A DNA stretch of 10,298 nucleotides from an uncultured Clostridia bacterium (GCA_937892865.1 CALBJG010000154.1:1-10298); one strand, 5' to 3'; shown: positions 1-7,124, counted from the stretch's first letter. Numbers and translations are program-made. Notes: generated by a model not told the origin, from the letters alone.

Positions 1-13
1 GTTTCTTTACCAT
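1..13 (-). CDS. 5' end of a third gene of the ytr-like operon, cut by window edge
   Basis: Only the first four codons (M-V-K-K) are inside the window. The ATG at 13-11 overlaps the last sense codon and stop of the ABC ATPase gene, and a clear ribosome site GGGAGG (21-26) lies seven bases upstream. The overlap and ribosome site make a real start likely. By analogy with ytr-like operons the product would be the membrane permease partner of the ATPase, but nothing in four residues can show that. Confidence 0.55.
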
Positions 14-705
14 CGGAACACCTCCCGGAACAATCCGTCGACACTGGTTCCTTTTTCCTCCCGGATGGTTTCTACACTGTCGTGGAGAACGATCCGGCCG
101 TCTTTGATGAAGATCACCTCGTCCAGCACCTGCTCAATATCCGCGATCAGGTGGGTGGAAATGAGAACCGTGGCATTGGGGTTATAGTTGTTGATAATGG
201 TGCTGATCACATAATCTCTTGCCGCCGGGTCAACGCCGGCAATGGGCTCATCCAGCACGTAGAGTTTGGCATTGCGGCTCATAGTCAAAATCAGACAGAC
301 CTTTTCCTTATTACCCTTGGATAGCGTCTTTAACCGCTGTTTGGGAGAGATGCCCAGCCGCTCCAGCATCTGCAGCGCCAGTTCCGGACGGAAATCTGCG
401 TAGAAATCCCGGAAAAATGCGATGATCTGCTCTACCCGCATCCAGGAGTTTAAGTAGATGTTATCCGGCAGGTACGCCACATCCGCTTTGCTCTCCGGGC
501 CGGGAGCATTACCGCAAATGGTCACAGCGCCGGCATCCGGCGTTAACAGACCGTTGATGATTTTAATAAGTGTGGTTTTGCCGGAACCGTTGGGGCCCAA
601 AAGACCGACGATCCGGCCGTTTTCCAGTGTCAGCGAAATGTTGTCAAGAGCCACAACATTGCCGTAACGCTTGGTGAGATTTTCACAGCGAAAAATTTCA
701 GACAT
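7..705 (-). CDS. ABC transporter ATP-binding protein, YtrB-like
   Basis: A 232-residue nucleotide-binding subunit that would power an ABC transporter at the inner face of the membrane. Visible motifs: Walker A GPNGSGKTT (37-45), a Q-loop region reading YLPDN (78-82) with no Gln, signature LSKGN (128-132) in place of LSGGQ, Walker B LYVLDEP (148-154) and the switch His185 in STH. It has no membrane segment, so it needs a separate permease, probably the gene starting at position 13. The ATG overlaps the end of the GntR gene (ATGTCTGA) and has AAAGGAG upstream (713-719). The LSKGN signature and a GntR neighbour are typical of the YtrB/EcsA-like subset found in Firmicutes. The substrate cannot be told; in B. 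subtilis the ytr operon responds to cell-wall antibiotics, which is only an analogy here. Confidence 0.9.
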   Translation of the reverse strand: MSEIFRCENLTKRYGNVVALDNISLTLENGRIVGLLGPNGSGKTTLIKIINGLLTPDAGAVTICGNAPGPESKADVAYLPDNIYLNSWMRVEQIIAFFRDFYADFRPELALQMLERLGISPKQRLKTLSKGNKEKVCLILTMSRNAKLYVLDEPIAGVDPAARDYVISTIINNYNPNATVLISTHLIADIEQVLDEVIFIKDGRIVLHDSVETIREEKGTSVDGLFREVFRW

Positions 706-1060
706 ATTCCCACTCCTTTACCAATTCTTTGATTTCCTCCGGGGTCAGCCCCATTGCAGAGAGTTCTGCAAAGAAAGATTCGACCTTTTCCCGGATGCGT
801 TTTTTGTGCAATTCCAAAGCGGCGGAGGTATCTTGATTGACAAACCAACCGGCGCCCCGTACCGAGTAAAGCACCCCTTGCTGTTCCAACTGGTTAAAAG
901 CGCTTTGCACGGTGTTGGGATTCACCCCGGCGGCCACTGCCACCTCCCGCACACTCATCACTTTTTCACCCGGTTTCAGTTGCCCGGACGCCACCTGCGC
1001 GCAAATGTGCAGGCAGATCTGGGGACAAAGGGCTTTTGTTTTATCCAATTGCCAGATCAC
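698..1060 (-). CDS. GntR-family transcriptional regulator, YtrA subfamily
   Basis: A 120-residue repressor. Residues about 10-76 form the GntR winged helix-turn-helix: a helix with SVREVAVAAGVNPNTV holding the recognition helix (about 47-62), then a wing around GVLYSVRGAGWFV (62-74). The tail after it is only about 45 residues of helix, as in the YtrA subfamily, too short for the FadR, HutC or MocR effector domains. It starts at GTG (1060-1058) behind AAAGGAGGT. Its stop overlaps the ABC ATPase start, so the two are co-translated. A 34-bp palindrome directly upstream overlaps the promoter, which points to autorepression of the operon. The inducing signal is unknown. Confidence 0.92.
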   Translation of the reverse strand: MIWQLDKTKALCPQICLHICAQVASGQLKPGEKVMSVREVAVAAGVNPNTVQSAFNQLEQQGVLYSVRGAGWFVNQDTSAALELHKKRIREKVESFFAELSAMGLTPEEIKELVKEWEYV

Positions 1061-1092
1061 TGGGTAACCTCCTTTCCAAAATAGGGGTCAGC

Positions 1093-1126
1093 AACTGTAT
1101 TACTGTACTAATACAGTAATACAGTT
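1093..1126. promoter_or_regulatory. 34-bp perfect palindromic operator of the GntR/ABC operon
   Basis: Two 15-base arms (1093-1107 and 1112-1126) are exact reverse complements around a 4-base centre CTAA; each arm reads AACTGTATTACTGTA. It lies immediately upstream of the GntR gene and covers the predicted -10 region. YtrA-type repressors bind long palindromes of this TACTGTA...TACAGTA kind, so this is the expected operator. Confidence 0.82.
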
Positions 1127-1141
1127 TTGCGTATTTGTCAA
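1113..1141 (-). promoter_or_regulatory. Predicted sigA-type promoter of the GntR/ABC operon
   Basis: On the minus strand a perfect TTGACA (1141-1136) is followed after 17 bases by TACTGT (1118-1113), a weak -10. The -10 and much of the spacer are inside the palindrome, so a bound repressor would block polymerase. The weak -10 may be the price of the operator sequence. Confidence 0.65.
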
Positions 1142-1152
1142 GAGGAAAATAA

Positions 1153-1185
1153 AAAATCGGTGAAGAAACATTCTTCACCGATTTT
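1153..1185 (-). terminator. Rho-independent terminator of the MATE gene
   Basis: A 15-bp perfect stem (1153-1167 with 1171-1185) around a 3-base loop ACA, followed on the minus strand by a T-rich run from 1156 down to 1147. It starts within a few bases of the MATE stop codon and separates that gene from the GntR promoter 12 bases further on. The T-rich flank on the other side could let it work in both directions, but no plus-strand gene ends here. Confidence 0.9.
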
Positions 1186-1188
1186 ATT

Positions 1189-2634
1189 TTATTCTTTGGA
1201 GAACATAGGTTTTACTTTCTGCCGGTAGATCCGCAGGAAGAAAATAACGGAAAGTACGGTGCTGACCACCTCTGCAATGGGGAACGACCACCATACTGCG
1301 TCTACACTGCCGGTCAGGCTTAACAGATAAGCGGCAGGCACCAGCGCTACCAATTGACGGCACAGCGAGGTGATGGAGGAGTAGATACCGTTGCCAAGAC
1401 CTTGGAAACTGGCGCCAAGACCAATGCCGATGGCCGCCAGGGGGAAATGGAAACTGACTGTGCGAATGGCGGTAACGCCCATTTTGATCAGCGCTTCGGC
1501 GTCTGCGCCGCCGGAAGAACCGAAAATGCCCATCAGCGTATCCGGGAATAACTGGAAGATACCGAAACCTGCCAGCATAATAACCAACGCGGCAGCAACG
1601 CCCAATTTGATTGTGTGGGTGATCCGCTTGGGAAGCCGCGCGCCGTAGTTATAAGCAATAATGGAGATAGAGGCATTGTTAATGCCGAACAGCGGCATCA
1701 GGAAAATGCTTTGGATCTTAAAGTAAATACCGAAAACATTGGCGGGGGTCTGACCGTGAACAGACCGGAAACTGAGGAAGATCTGATTCATACAGAAATT
1801 CATAACAGAGCCGATGGCCATCATAATTATGGAGGGGACACCCACTGCCAGAATTTTGCCGATCACGGCTTTGTCCGGGCGGAGATATTTTAATTTAAAG
1901 GAAACATCCGGATTGCTGGTGAAGTTGAAGATGATCGCCAAAATGGCAGCCACCCACTGACCGATCACCGTAGCGATGGCCGCGCCGGCAACGCCGAAAG
2001 TGGGGAAGTAAAAGGGCAGTTCAATATCTAGCATATTTTTCAGACCGGCAGAACCCAAAATGAACAGCGGATCCAAAATGATATTCAGTACTGCACCGGT
2101 ACCCTGGGTATAGAGGGTATATACCGTTCGGCCGGATGCCTGCAAAAGCCGCTCGCCCAGTACTTCAATAAAAATACCGGCGGTGAAAATACAGCAAATG
2201 GATGTATAGTCAATGCCGTATTGGCGGGTGATGTCGTTCGTATCAAATAAGGAATAATAACTTTCGGTCATAAAGAAACCGAAGAGCATAAATACGCCGA
2301 TCAAAAGACAGGTAAGGAAGATGCCGTTGCCTGCGGCTTGGTTCGCCCGCTCCCGGTTATTCTCTCCCAAAGATTTGCTGAGCAGGGAGTTCATACCCAC
2401 AGCAATGCCGGTGGCGCAGCCGATCTGCAGATTCTGCACCGGGAACGCCAGACTTAACGCGCCGGTGGCATCGGCAGACACCAAAGATACAAAGTAGGTA
2501 TCCACAATATTATAAAATGCCTGCACCAGCATGGAAAGGGCCAGGGGCAGCGCCATGGTAAAGAGCAACTTGCCGATGGGCATGGTGCGCATTTTGTTAT
2601 CGCCCAGCCGGGGGGCGTGTTTTTCATTTGCCAT
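1189..2634 (-). CDS. MATE-family efflux transporter
   Basis: A 481-residue polytopic inner-membrane protein of the multidrug and toxin extrusion family, which exports cationic drugs or metabolites in exchange for Na+ or H+. The N-terminus shows the family's entry sequence (MPIGKLLFTMALPLALSMLV, 18-37, then YNIVDTYFV). The first half contains QGTGAVLNIILDPLFI (177-192) and GVAGAAIATVIGQ (214-226), a familiar signature; the second half restarts with AVGVPSIIMMAIGSVMN (263-279) and includes a second lobe, giving the two six-helix bundles expected. Length fits the family (about 450-480). It is monocistronic, with its own promoter and terminator. It resembles the MepA/NorM-like group common in Clostridia; the substrate cannot be deduced. 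The start is ATG 2634 with GAGGAA about seven bases upstream. Confidence 0.94.
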   Translation of the reverse strand: MANEKHAPRLGDNKMRTMPIGKLLFTMALPLALSMLVQAFYNIVDTYFVSLVSADATGALSLAFPVQNLQIGCATGIAVGMNSLLSKSLGENNRERANQAAGNGIFLTCLLIGVFMLFGFFMTESYYSLFDTNDITRQYGIDYTSICCIFTAGIFIEVLGERLLQASGRTVYTLYTQGTGAVLNIILDPLFILGSAGLKNMLDIELPFYFPTFGVAGAAIATVIGQWVAAILAIIFNFTSNPDVSFKLKYLRPDKAVIGKILAVGVPSIIMMAIGSVMNFCMNQIFLSFRSVHGQTPANVFGIYFKIQSIFLMPLFGINNASISIIAYNYGARLPKRITHTIKLGVAAALVIMLAGFGIFQLFPDTLMGIFGSSGGADAEALIKMGVTAIRTVSFHFPLAAIGIGLGASFQGLGNGIYSSITSLCRQLVALVPAAYLLSLTGSVDAVWWSFPIAEVVSTVLSVIFFLRIYRQKVKPMFSKE

Positions 2635-2668
2635 ACAGATTCCTCATTCTTTGAAATTCAACGTTCCT

Positions 2669-2697
2669 ATTATAGTCGCGAAAGGACAGTAAATCAA
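2669..2697 (-). promoter_or_regulatory. Predicted sigA-type promoter of the MATE gene
   Basis: Minus strand TTGATT (2697-2692), 17-base spacer, perfect TATAAT (2674-2669), about 35 bases before the ATG. No long inverted repeat overlaps it, so a dedicated repressor is not evident. Confidence 0.75.
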
Positions 2698-2701
2698 CCA
2701 T

Positions 2702-2732
2702 AAAAAATCCCGATGGGAAAGTCCCATCGGGA
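2702..2732 (-). terminator. Rho-independent terminator of the NlpC/P60 gene
   Basis: An 11-bp perfect stem (2708-2718 with 2722-2732), loop AAG, then six T on the minus strand (2707-2702). It begins eight bases after the stop codon and prevents read-through into the MATE promoter, which starts just beyond it. Confidence 0.92.
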
Positions 2733-2739
2733 AACGTGC

Positions 2740-3582
2740 TTAGTGAGCGGTTCTGCCGCTGACAGAGCGGACAACGCAGGTGTCTGCAGAGGGTGCGGGC
2801 AGTTCCAGGATCTGGGCGGCGGAGGTATTCAGCACCCGGCGGGCGCAGAGGAAAGTCTCCGCAAACCAGTCCACATCCAGATTGGCATAGCAGATGCCTC
2901 TGCTGCCGGAGTGGATAATGGTGTTGTCACCTACATAAATACCAACGTGGGATGCTTCGCAGGTTTCAAATGCTTCCCGGAAGAAGACCAGGTCGCCGGC
3001 CATCATACCTTCCTTGGGAACAACAATGCCGTCCTGCAACTGGGTGCTTGCCCGACGGTTGAGTTGGTAACCGTGTTCCTTATACAGGAACTGGGCAAAA
3101 CCGGAGCAGTCGAAACCGCCGGGGCGGGTACCGCCGTAAAGATAAGGGGTACCGTTCTGGGCATCTGCCAGGGCTAAAATAGACTTACGCAGCGCCAGAA
3201 CATCGGTGTGCTTTTCGTAGTACATCACCCGGGTCTCGGAAGAACCTTCCACGCAGGATACGAAATACTCGCCCTGCTCGTTCTGTTGGATCTGGGAGAT
3301 GGCTATGTAACCGTTCATATCGTAGCAATCAACTTTGTAGAAGTTGTTCCGGGTGCCAAGAACGGTAACTTTTGTACCGTTTTCCATTTGGCCGATCACG
3401 GCAGAGCCATTAAAACCGTAGTTACGAACAACGGTGGTAAGAGTGGATTCTTTTTCACTGGGAAGGGATTCTGTATTTTGTGTAGCCTCGGCCGCTGCAA
3501 CGGGGGGAACCAGGGAGATCAGCAGGCACAGGCACAGGGCCAGCATACAGATCCGCTTGCCCGGGTGCAAGGGTTTTGTCAT
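2740..3582 (-). CDS. Secreted SH3-domain NlpC/P60 peptidoglycan endopeptidase
   Basis: With the start at ATG 3582 the protein has 280 residues. The ATG lies eight bases after GAAAGGA (3591-3597); a GTG six bases upstream is in frame but only two bases from that site, so it is unlikely. Residues 1-33 are a signal peptide: basic HPGKR, a hydrophobic core CMLALCLCLLISLV, then VAAAEA. Residues about 47-110 look like a bacterial SH3 domain that would bind cell wall. Residues about 133-252 are the NlpC/P60 catalytic domain with Cys159 in FDCSGF, His212 in SHVGIYVGD and a third polar residue His224. Such enzymes cut the D-Glu to diamino-acid bond of stem peptides during growth, division or spore development. 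A short Pro/Ala-rich tail follows. The gene has its own promoter and terminator. Confidence 0.93.
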   Translation of the reverse strand: MTKPLHPGKRICMLALCLCLLISLVPPVAAAEATQNTESLPSEKESTLTTVVRNYGFNGSAVIGQMENGTKVTVLGTRNNFYKVDCYDMNGYIAISQIQQNEQGEYFVSCVEGSSETRVMYYEKHTDVLALRKSILALADAQNGTPYLYGGTRPGGFDCSGFAQFLYKEHGYQLNRRASTQLQDGIVVPKEGMMAGDLVFFREAFETCEASHVGIYVGDNTIIHSGSRGICYANLDVDWFAETFLCARRVLNTSAAQILELPAPSADTCVVRSVSGRTAH

Positions 3583-3640
3583 AAACACATTCCTTTCACA
3601 TTTTGGTTATCGCAACCAATATTATTACAATCGGTTACAG

Positions 3641-3669
3641 ATTATAGCACGGTTGTTACCAAAAGTCAA
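3641..3669 (-). promoter_or_regulatory. Strong sigA-type promoter of the NlpC/P60 gene
   Basis: Minus strand TTGACT (3669-3664), spacer of 17, perfect TATAAT (3646-3641), giving a leader of about 55 bases. GTAAC-containing motifs sit in the spacer and just after the -10, and an inverted repeat TTGGTT-N5-AACCAA (3603-3619) lies in the leader; these are candidate regulator sites. Confidence 0.85.
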
Positions 3670-3927
3670 CCTGCAAACTATGTGCAAATTATACAAAATC
3701 CCTTAAAAATCGGGGAAATTTCGAGAAAAACACATTTTTGGCAAAGAAAAATAAAGTCAAACGGATAAGCGTGGAGAGAATATCGGCATAAAACCATGTA
3801 AATTTTATGGTTTATCCCTATTTTCTACAAAAATATGGGAGGCAAAAATAGTCAGAAAACAACTGGTTGTGCAAAATGACGGCAAAAATATACCGGTTTT
3901 CGGTGACAGAAACGGCGCAAATACCTC
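3670..3927. other. AT-rich divergent intergenic region without a gene
   Basis: This stretch of about 258 bases separates two divergent promoters. I see no coding frame with a plausible ribosome site. It holds a weak hairpin AAACCAT/ATGGTTT (3791-3797 with 3807-3813, nine-base loop) and two exact copies of GGCAAAAATA 40 bases apart (3841-3850, 3881-3890). Nothing here is recognisable as a riboswitch or small RNA. Confidence 0.6.
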
Positions 3928-3956
3928 TTGCAAGGCCGCCGGGATTCCTATATAAT
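3928..3956 (+). promoter_or_regulatory. Predicted sigA-type promoter of the pantothenate operon
   Basis: TTGCAA (3928-3933), 17-base spacer, perfect TATAAT (3951-3956). Transcription would start near 3963, leaving a leader of about 73 bases before the ATG at 4036. A perfect 14-bp palindrome begins at the predicted start site. Confidence 0.75.
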
Positions 3957-3964
3957 AAAGGGTG

Positions 3965-3978
3965 GCAGAAATTTCTGC
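3965..3978. promoter_or_regulatory. Perfect 14-bp palindrome at the predicted transcription start (candidate operator)
   Basis: GCAGAAATTTCTGC is its own reverse complement and lies at about +2 to +16 of the predicted transcript, the usual place for a repressor that blocks promoter escape. The regulator is not identified in this window. It is too short to act as a terminator and has no T run. Confidence 0.45.
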
Positions 3979-4035
3979 TAATATTTGCGTTGCATCCCTA
4001 TTATGGATGAGGGAGCGACAGCAGGAGGAATACAA

Positions 4036-4605
4036 ATGAATAGTAAAACAAAGAACATGGTAGGTATAGCCTTGTTCACTGCCATTGTGGTGGTGCTGCA
4101 GCTTTTGGCTGTGGGGCTTCGCGCACTGGGGCTTTTTTCCATCTCGTTGGTGCTTGTGCCGATCGTAGTCGGCGCGGCAGTATACGGCTGGCAGGCAGGC
4201 GCGTGGTTGGGATTTGCCTTTGGCGTGGCTGTGTTGCTCAGTGGTGACGCGGCATCCTTTTTGGCAGTGGATGTGGCCGGCACTGTGATCACAGTGTTGC
4301 TCAAGGGTACAGTTTGCGGTCTGTTGGCAGGCGTTGTCTACAAATTTTTGGAAAAGTGGGGCAAACTACCTGCGGTGATCGCCGCGGCGGTCATTTGCCC
4401 CGTGGCGAATACCGGTGTATTTTTGCTTGGCTGCCTGGTGTTCTTTATAGATACCATTGCCGCCTGGGGCGCCAGCGCCGGTTTCCCCAGTGTAGGCGCT
4501 TATATGGTCTTTGGTTTGACCGGCATCAACTTTTTGATCGAACTGGGCGTAAACCTGGTGCTTGCGCCGGTGATCACCCGGTTGATCCGGATCGGAAAAA
4601 AATAA
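4036..4605 (+). CDS. ECF transporter S component, probably for pantothenate (PanT-like)
   Basis: A 189-residue hydrophobic protein with about five to six membrane segments, in the form of the substrate-binding (S) subunit of an energy-coupling-factor vitamin transporter, which works with the shared EcfA/EcfA'/EcfT module encoded elsewhere. The N-terminus KTKNMVGIALFTAIVVVLQ is typical of the S-component fold, followed by conserved small-residue helices (GAAVYGWQAGAWLGFAFGVA) and a C-terminal helix GINFLIELGVNLVLAPVI. The start chosen is the ATG at 4036, seven bases after AGGAGG (4023-4028); an in-frame ATG at 3985 lacks such a site. Pantothenate is inferred mainly from the neighbour: coaX follows after 12 bases and phosphorylates the imported vitamin. 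Other vitamins cannot be excluded from sequence alone. Confidence 0.85.
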   Translation: MNSKTKNMVGIALFTAIVVVLQLLAVGLRALGLFSISLVLVPIVVGAAVYGWQAGAWLGFAFGVAVLLSGDAASFLAVDVAGTVITVLLKGTVCGLLAGVVYKFLEKWGKLPAVIAAAVICPVANTGVFLLGCLVFFIDTIAAWGASAGFPSVGAYMVFGLTGINFLIELGVNLVLAPVITRLIRIGKK

Positions 4606-4617
4606 GGGAGGAAATTT

Positions 4618-5388
4618 ATGCTCCTTGCCATTGATATCGGCAACTCCAATGTGGTGATCGGTTGCCTGAACGAACAGAATAAAACCACGGCGCTGTTCCG
4701 TATGGTCACAGATCTGAAAAAGACCGAGGATGAGTATGCCGCCGGCATCCAATCCATCCTCGCCTATAACAAAATCGATTGCGGCGCCTTTGAAGGGGCG
4801 ATCATCTGCTCCGTTGTGCCACCGCTGACAGAGATCTTCCGCACAGCGGTGGAGAAGATCACCGGCTGCCGGGCAATGGTGGTAGGCGCAGGACTGAAAA
4901 CCGGTCTGAATATTATGATCGAGAATCCCGCGTCTTTGGGCAGTGACCTGGTAGCCGCCGCAGTGGCAGCGATCCAGACATTTCCGTTGCCGGTGATCGT
5001 CATCGATATGGGAACAGCCACCACCATTACCGTGGTAGACGAGGGCAACCGCTTTGTAGGCGGCGCGATTATCCCCGGCGTTGCCATTTCTATGAACGCT
5101 CTGTCCTCCGGCACATCCCTTTTGCAGAAAGTGCCGCTGGATGCTCCGAAAAAGTGCATCAGCAGCACCACCACCGAATGCATGCAATCCGGCGCTGTTT
5201 ACGGCAACGCCGCTATGCTGGACGGAATGATCGACCGTTTCCAGCAGGAACTGGGAAAAAGCGCCAGCGTGGTCGCCACCGGCGGCATTGCGCCGAAGAT
5301 CATTTCCCATTGCCGCAATAAAATCGTTTACGATGAGGACCTTCTGCTGAAAGGTCTCGGCATCATTTATAAAAAGAACAAAAAGTAA
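4618..5388 (+). CDS. coaX: Type III pantothenate kinase
   Basis: A 256-residue cytosolic enzyme of the ASKHA fold that phosphorylates pantothenate with ATP, the first step to coenzyme A. Family marks: DIGNSN (6-11) for the first phosphate loop, NPASLGSD (103-110) with the likely catalytic Asp110, VIDMGTATT (128-136) for the second phosphate loop, GGAIIPG (148-154) and the late VATGG (219-223). Length matches the family. Type III enzymes lack the feedback inhibition by CoA seen in type I. The ATG has AGGGAGG six bases upstream and follows the S-component stop by 12 bases. One oddity is Leu111 where many homologues have Arg in the GxDR motif; all other key residues are in place. Confidence 0.95.
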   Translation: MLLAIDIGNSNVVIGCLNEQNKTTALFRMVTDLKKTEDEYAAGIQSILAYNKIDCGAFEGAIICSVVPPLTEIFRTAVEKITGCRAMVVGAGLKTGLNIMIENPASLGSDLVAAAVAAIQTFPLPVIVIDMGTATTITVVDEGNRFVGGAIIPGVAISMNALSSGTSLLQKVPLDAPKKCISSTTTECMQSGAVYGNAAMLDGMIDRFQQELGKSASVVATGGIAPKIISHCRNKIVYDEDLLLKGLGIIYKKNKK

Positions 5389-5419
5389 AATTGCCCCGAT
5401 AGAGAAAGGAGGGACACGC

Positions 5420-7123
5420 TTGCGCCGCATCTTTATGATCATTACAGCCGTCGCGCTTATGTTGGCGCTTGCCATAGGCGCAAGCGCGGCCAACAGCATC
5501 CCCACAGCCAGCAGTTACGCCACCGTCGCAACAGACGGCACCTGCCAGATCACCCAGACAGCTACACTACACTTGGAAGCCGCCCAGGAGGGACTTTCCG
5601 TACTGCTTCCGTCGGAAGCCCGGGATGTGACCCTGAACGGCAACCGGGTCCGTACTACCAAATATAACGGTATGCGGAAAGTGGATTTAAGCAAAATTGC
5701 AGGCAAGGTAGCGGGAGATTTCACCGTCACCCTCCATTACTCTCTGCCGGATGTGGTAAATACCGATGAAGACGGCATATTGAAACTGGAATTGCCGCTG
5801 CTCTCCGGTTTTGATTTTCCCATTACAGTTATGGAGTTTTCCGTGACATTTCCCGGAGAGATCACCGGTGAGCCGTCCTTTTCCAGCGGCTACCACCAGG
5901 CGGATATTGAAAAAGATCTGACATATACGGTCTCCGGCGCGACCATTACCGGAAAATCCATAAAAATGCTGAAAGATCACGAAACGCTGACTATGTCCAT
6001 GCCCGTTTCGGAAACCATGTTCCCCCAGCCTGCCATCGTGGTGCAAAGTACCGATGTGGGCGTGGGCGGTATGATCGTATGCGGCGTATTGGCGTTGCTC
6101 TATTGGATCCTTTGCCTCCGGTGTTTGCCGGTGCGAAAGCAATATGCCTCCCAACCGCCGGAGGGGGTTACCGCCGGACAAGTGGGTTGTGTGATGCAAA
6201 ACAGCGGCGTGGACCTGACACTGATGGTCCTGACCTGGGCGCAACTGGGCTACATCGATGTGATTACTTACCGGGAGCGGGTGCTGCTGGAAAAGCGGAT
6301 GGAAATGGGCAATGAACGCAGTGACTATGAACTGCGCTTTTTCCGCAAACTGTTCGGCAAACGGAATCGGGTGGATACCACCGGCTCTGCCTATGCCGAA
6401 CTGCGCCGTTTGGCGGCGAAAAAACCTGCCGGTCTCCGGGGAATGCTCCGGGCGAAAGGCGGCAATGTAAAGATTTTCCGCATTCTGGCGGCAGGCGTAG
6501 GCCTTTTCGGCGGTGTCTGCGTAGGACTGTCTTTGGGCAGCGGCGCAGTGTTGCAGTGGCTGGTCGTCGGTTTCTTTGCCATCTTCGGCGCGATCACCGG
6601 TTACCTTGCGCAGGATTGGCTGGGCGGCTTGCGCTTGCGGAACAAGACAGAATTGTATGTGGCGCTGATCCTCTGCGGCGTATGGCTGGGATTGGGCGCT
6701 TTGGCGGAAGTGTTTAATTTAACCCTTTGGATGGTCATCAGTTTGCTGACCGCAGGACTGCTGTTGTCCGTTGGCGGACGGCGCACCGAGTACGGCCGCT
6801 ATACCAAGGGACAACTTTTGGGCTTGCGCTGGTATCTGCGCAACACTTCCAAGCAGGAACTCCAGCGTCTTTGCGCTGCAGACCCGGACTACTATTTCTC
6901 TTTGGCGCCCTACGCCCTGGCGTTGGGTATGGATAAAGCCTTTGCCAAGGGCTTTGGCAGTATCCGGATGAATTGCCCTTATATGATGTCGAAATCAGAG
7001 GATTATCTGACCGCCCAACAGTGGCAGCAACGGCTGCGGTATACGGCAGACCAGATGGACGCCCGCTACCGCCGGCTACCTTTGGAAAGATTCCTGCAAC
7101 TGCTTGGCAGTTTTCGCAAATAA
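5420..7123 (+). CDS. DUF2207-like membrane protein with signal peptide
   Basis: A 567-residue protein of unknown function. It begins with TTG, six bases after an excellent AAAGGAGGG (5405-5413); the next ATG is too far from that site. Residues 1-23 are a signal peptide (MRRIFMIITAVALMLALAIG, then ASA). Residues about 25-210 form an extracytoplasmic beta-rich domain, followed by a membrane helix (about 213-233). A cytosolic part opens with PPEGVTAGQVGCVMQNSGVDLTLMVLTWAQLGYIDV, whose layout (PP-E-layer, then a small winged-helix-like unit) is that of the DUF2207 family. Four more membrane helices follow (about 354-373, 376-396, 412-430, 433-451), then a soluble tail with LGLRWYLRN and DPDYYFSLAPYALALGM, also family-like. 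It lies 31 bases after coaX and is probably in the same transcript; a link to CoA is not evident. Confidence 0.82.
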   Translation: MRRIFMIITAVALMLALAIGASAANSIPTASSYATVATDGTCQITQTATLHLEAAQEGLSVLLPSEARDVTLNGNRVRTTKYNGMRKVDLSKIAGKVAGDFTVTLHYSLPDVVNTDEDGILKLELPLLSGFDFPITVMEFSVTFPGEITGEPSFSSGYHQADIEKDLTYTVSGATITGKSIKMLKDHETLTMSMPVSETMFPQPAIVVQSTDVGVGGMIVCGVLALLYWILCLRCLPVRKQYASQPPEGVTAGQVGCVMQNSGVDLTLMVLTWAQLGYIDVITYRERVLLEKRMEMGNERSDYELRFFRKLFGKRNRVDTTGSAYAELRRLAAKKPAGLRGMLRAKGGNVKIFRILAAGVGLFGGVCVGLSLGSGAVLQWLVVGFFAIFGAITGYLAQDWLGGLRLRNKTELYVALILCGVWLGLGALAEVFNLTLWMVISLLTAGLLLSVGGRRTEYGRYTKGQLLGLRWYLRNTSKQELQRLCAADPDYYFSLAPYALALGMDKAFAKGFGSIRMNCPYMMSKSEDYLTAQQWQQRLRYTADQMDARYRRLPLERFLQLLGSFRK

Positions 7124-7124
7124 C

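Noticed and set aside
3624..3640. WalR-like box (TGTAAC and TGTAAT in tandem) in front of the cell-wall peptidase gene
   Set aside because: The two halves are 10 bases apart from start to start; the WalR consensus needs 11 (five-base spacer). One base off a phased direct repeat is not acceptable evidence.
3805..4035. Minus-strand frame of 76 codons between the two divergent genes
   Set aside because: It lies over the predicted plus-strand promoter, leader and ribosome site, has no ribosome site of its own and an unlikely Cys/Ser-rich sequence.
4366..5505. Minus-strand frame of 379 codons opposite coaX
   Set aside because: It is the antisense shadow of coaX and its neighbours: rich in His, Gly and Asp, with no family pattern and no ribosome site, while the plus-strand genes have complete motifs.
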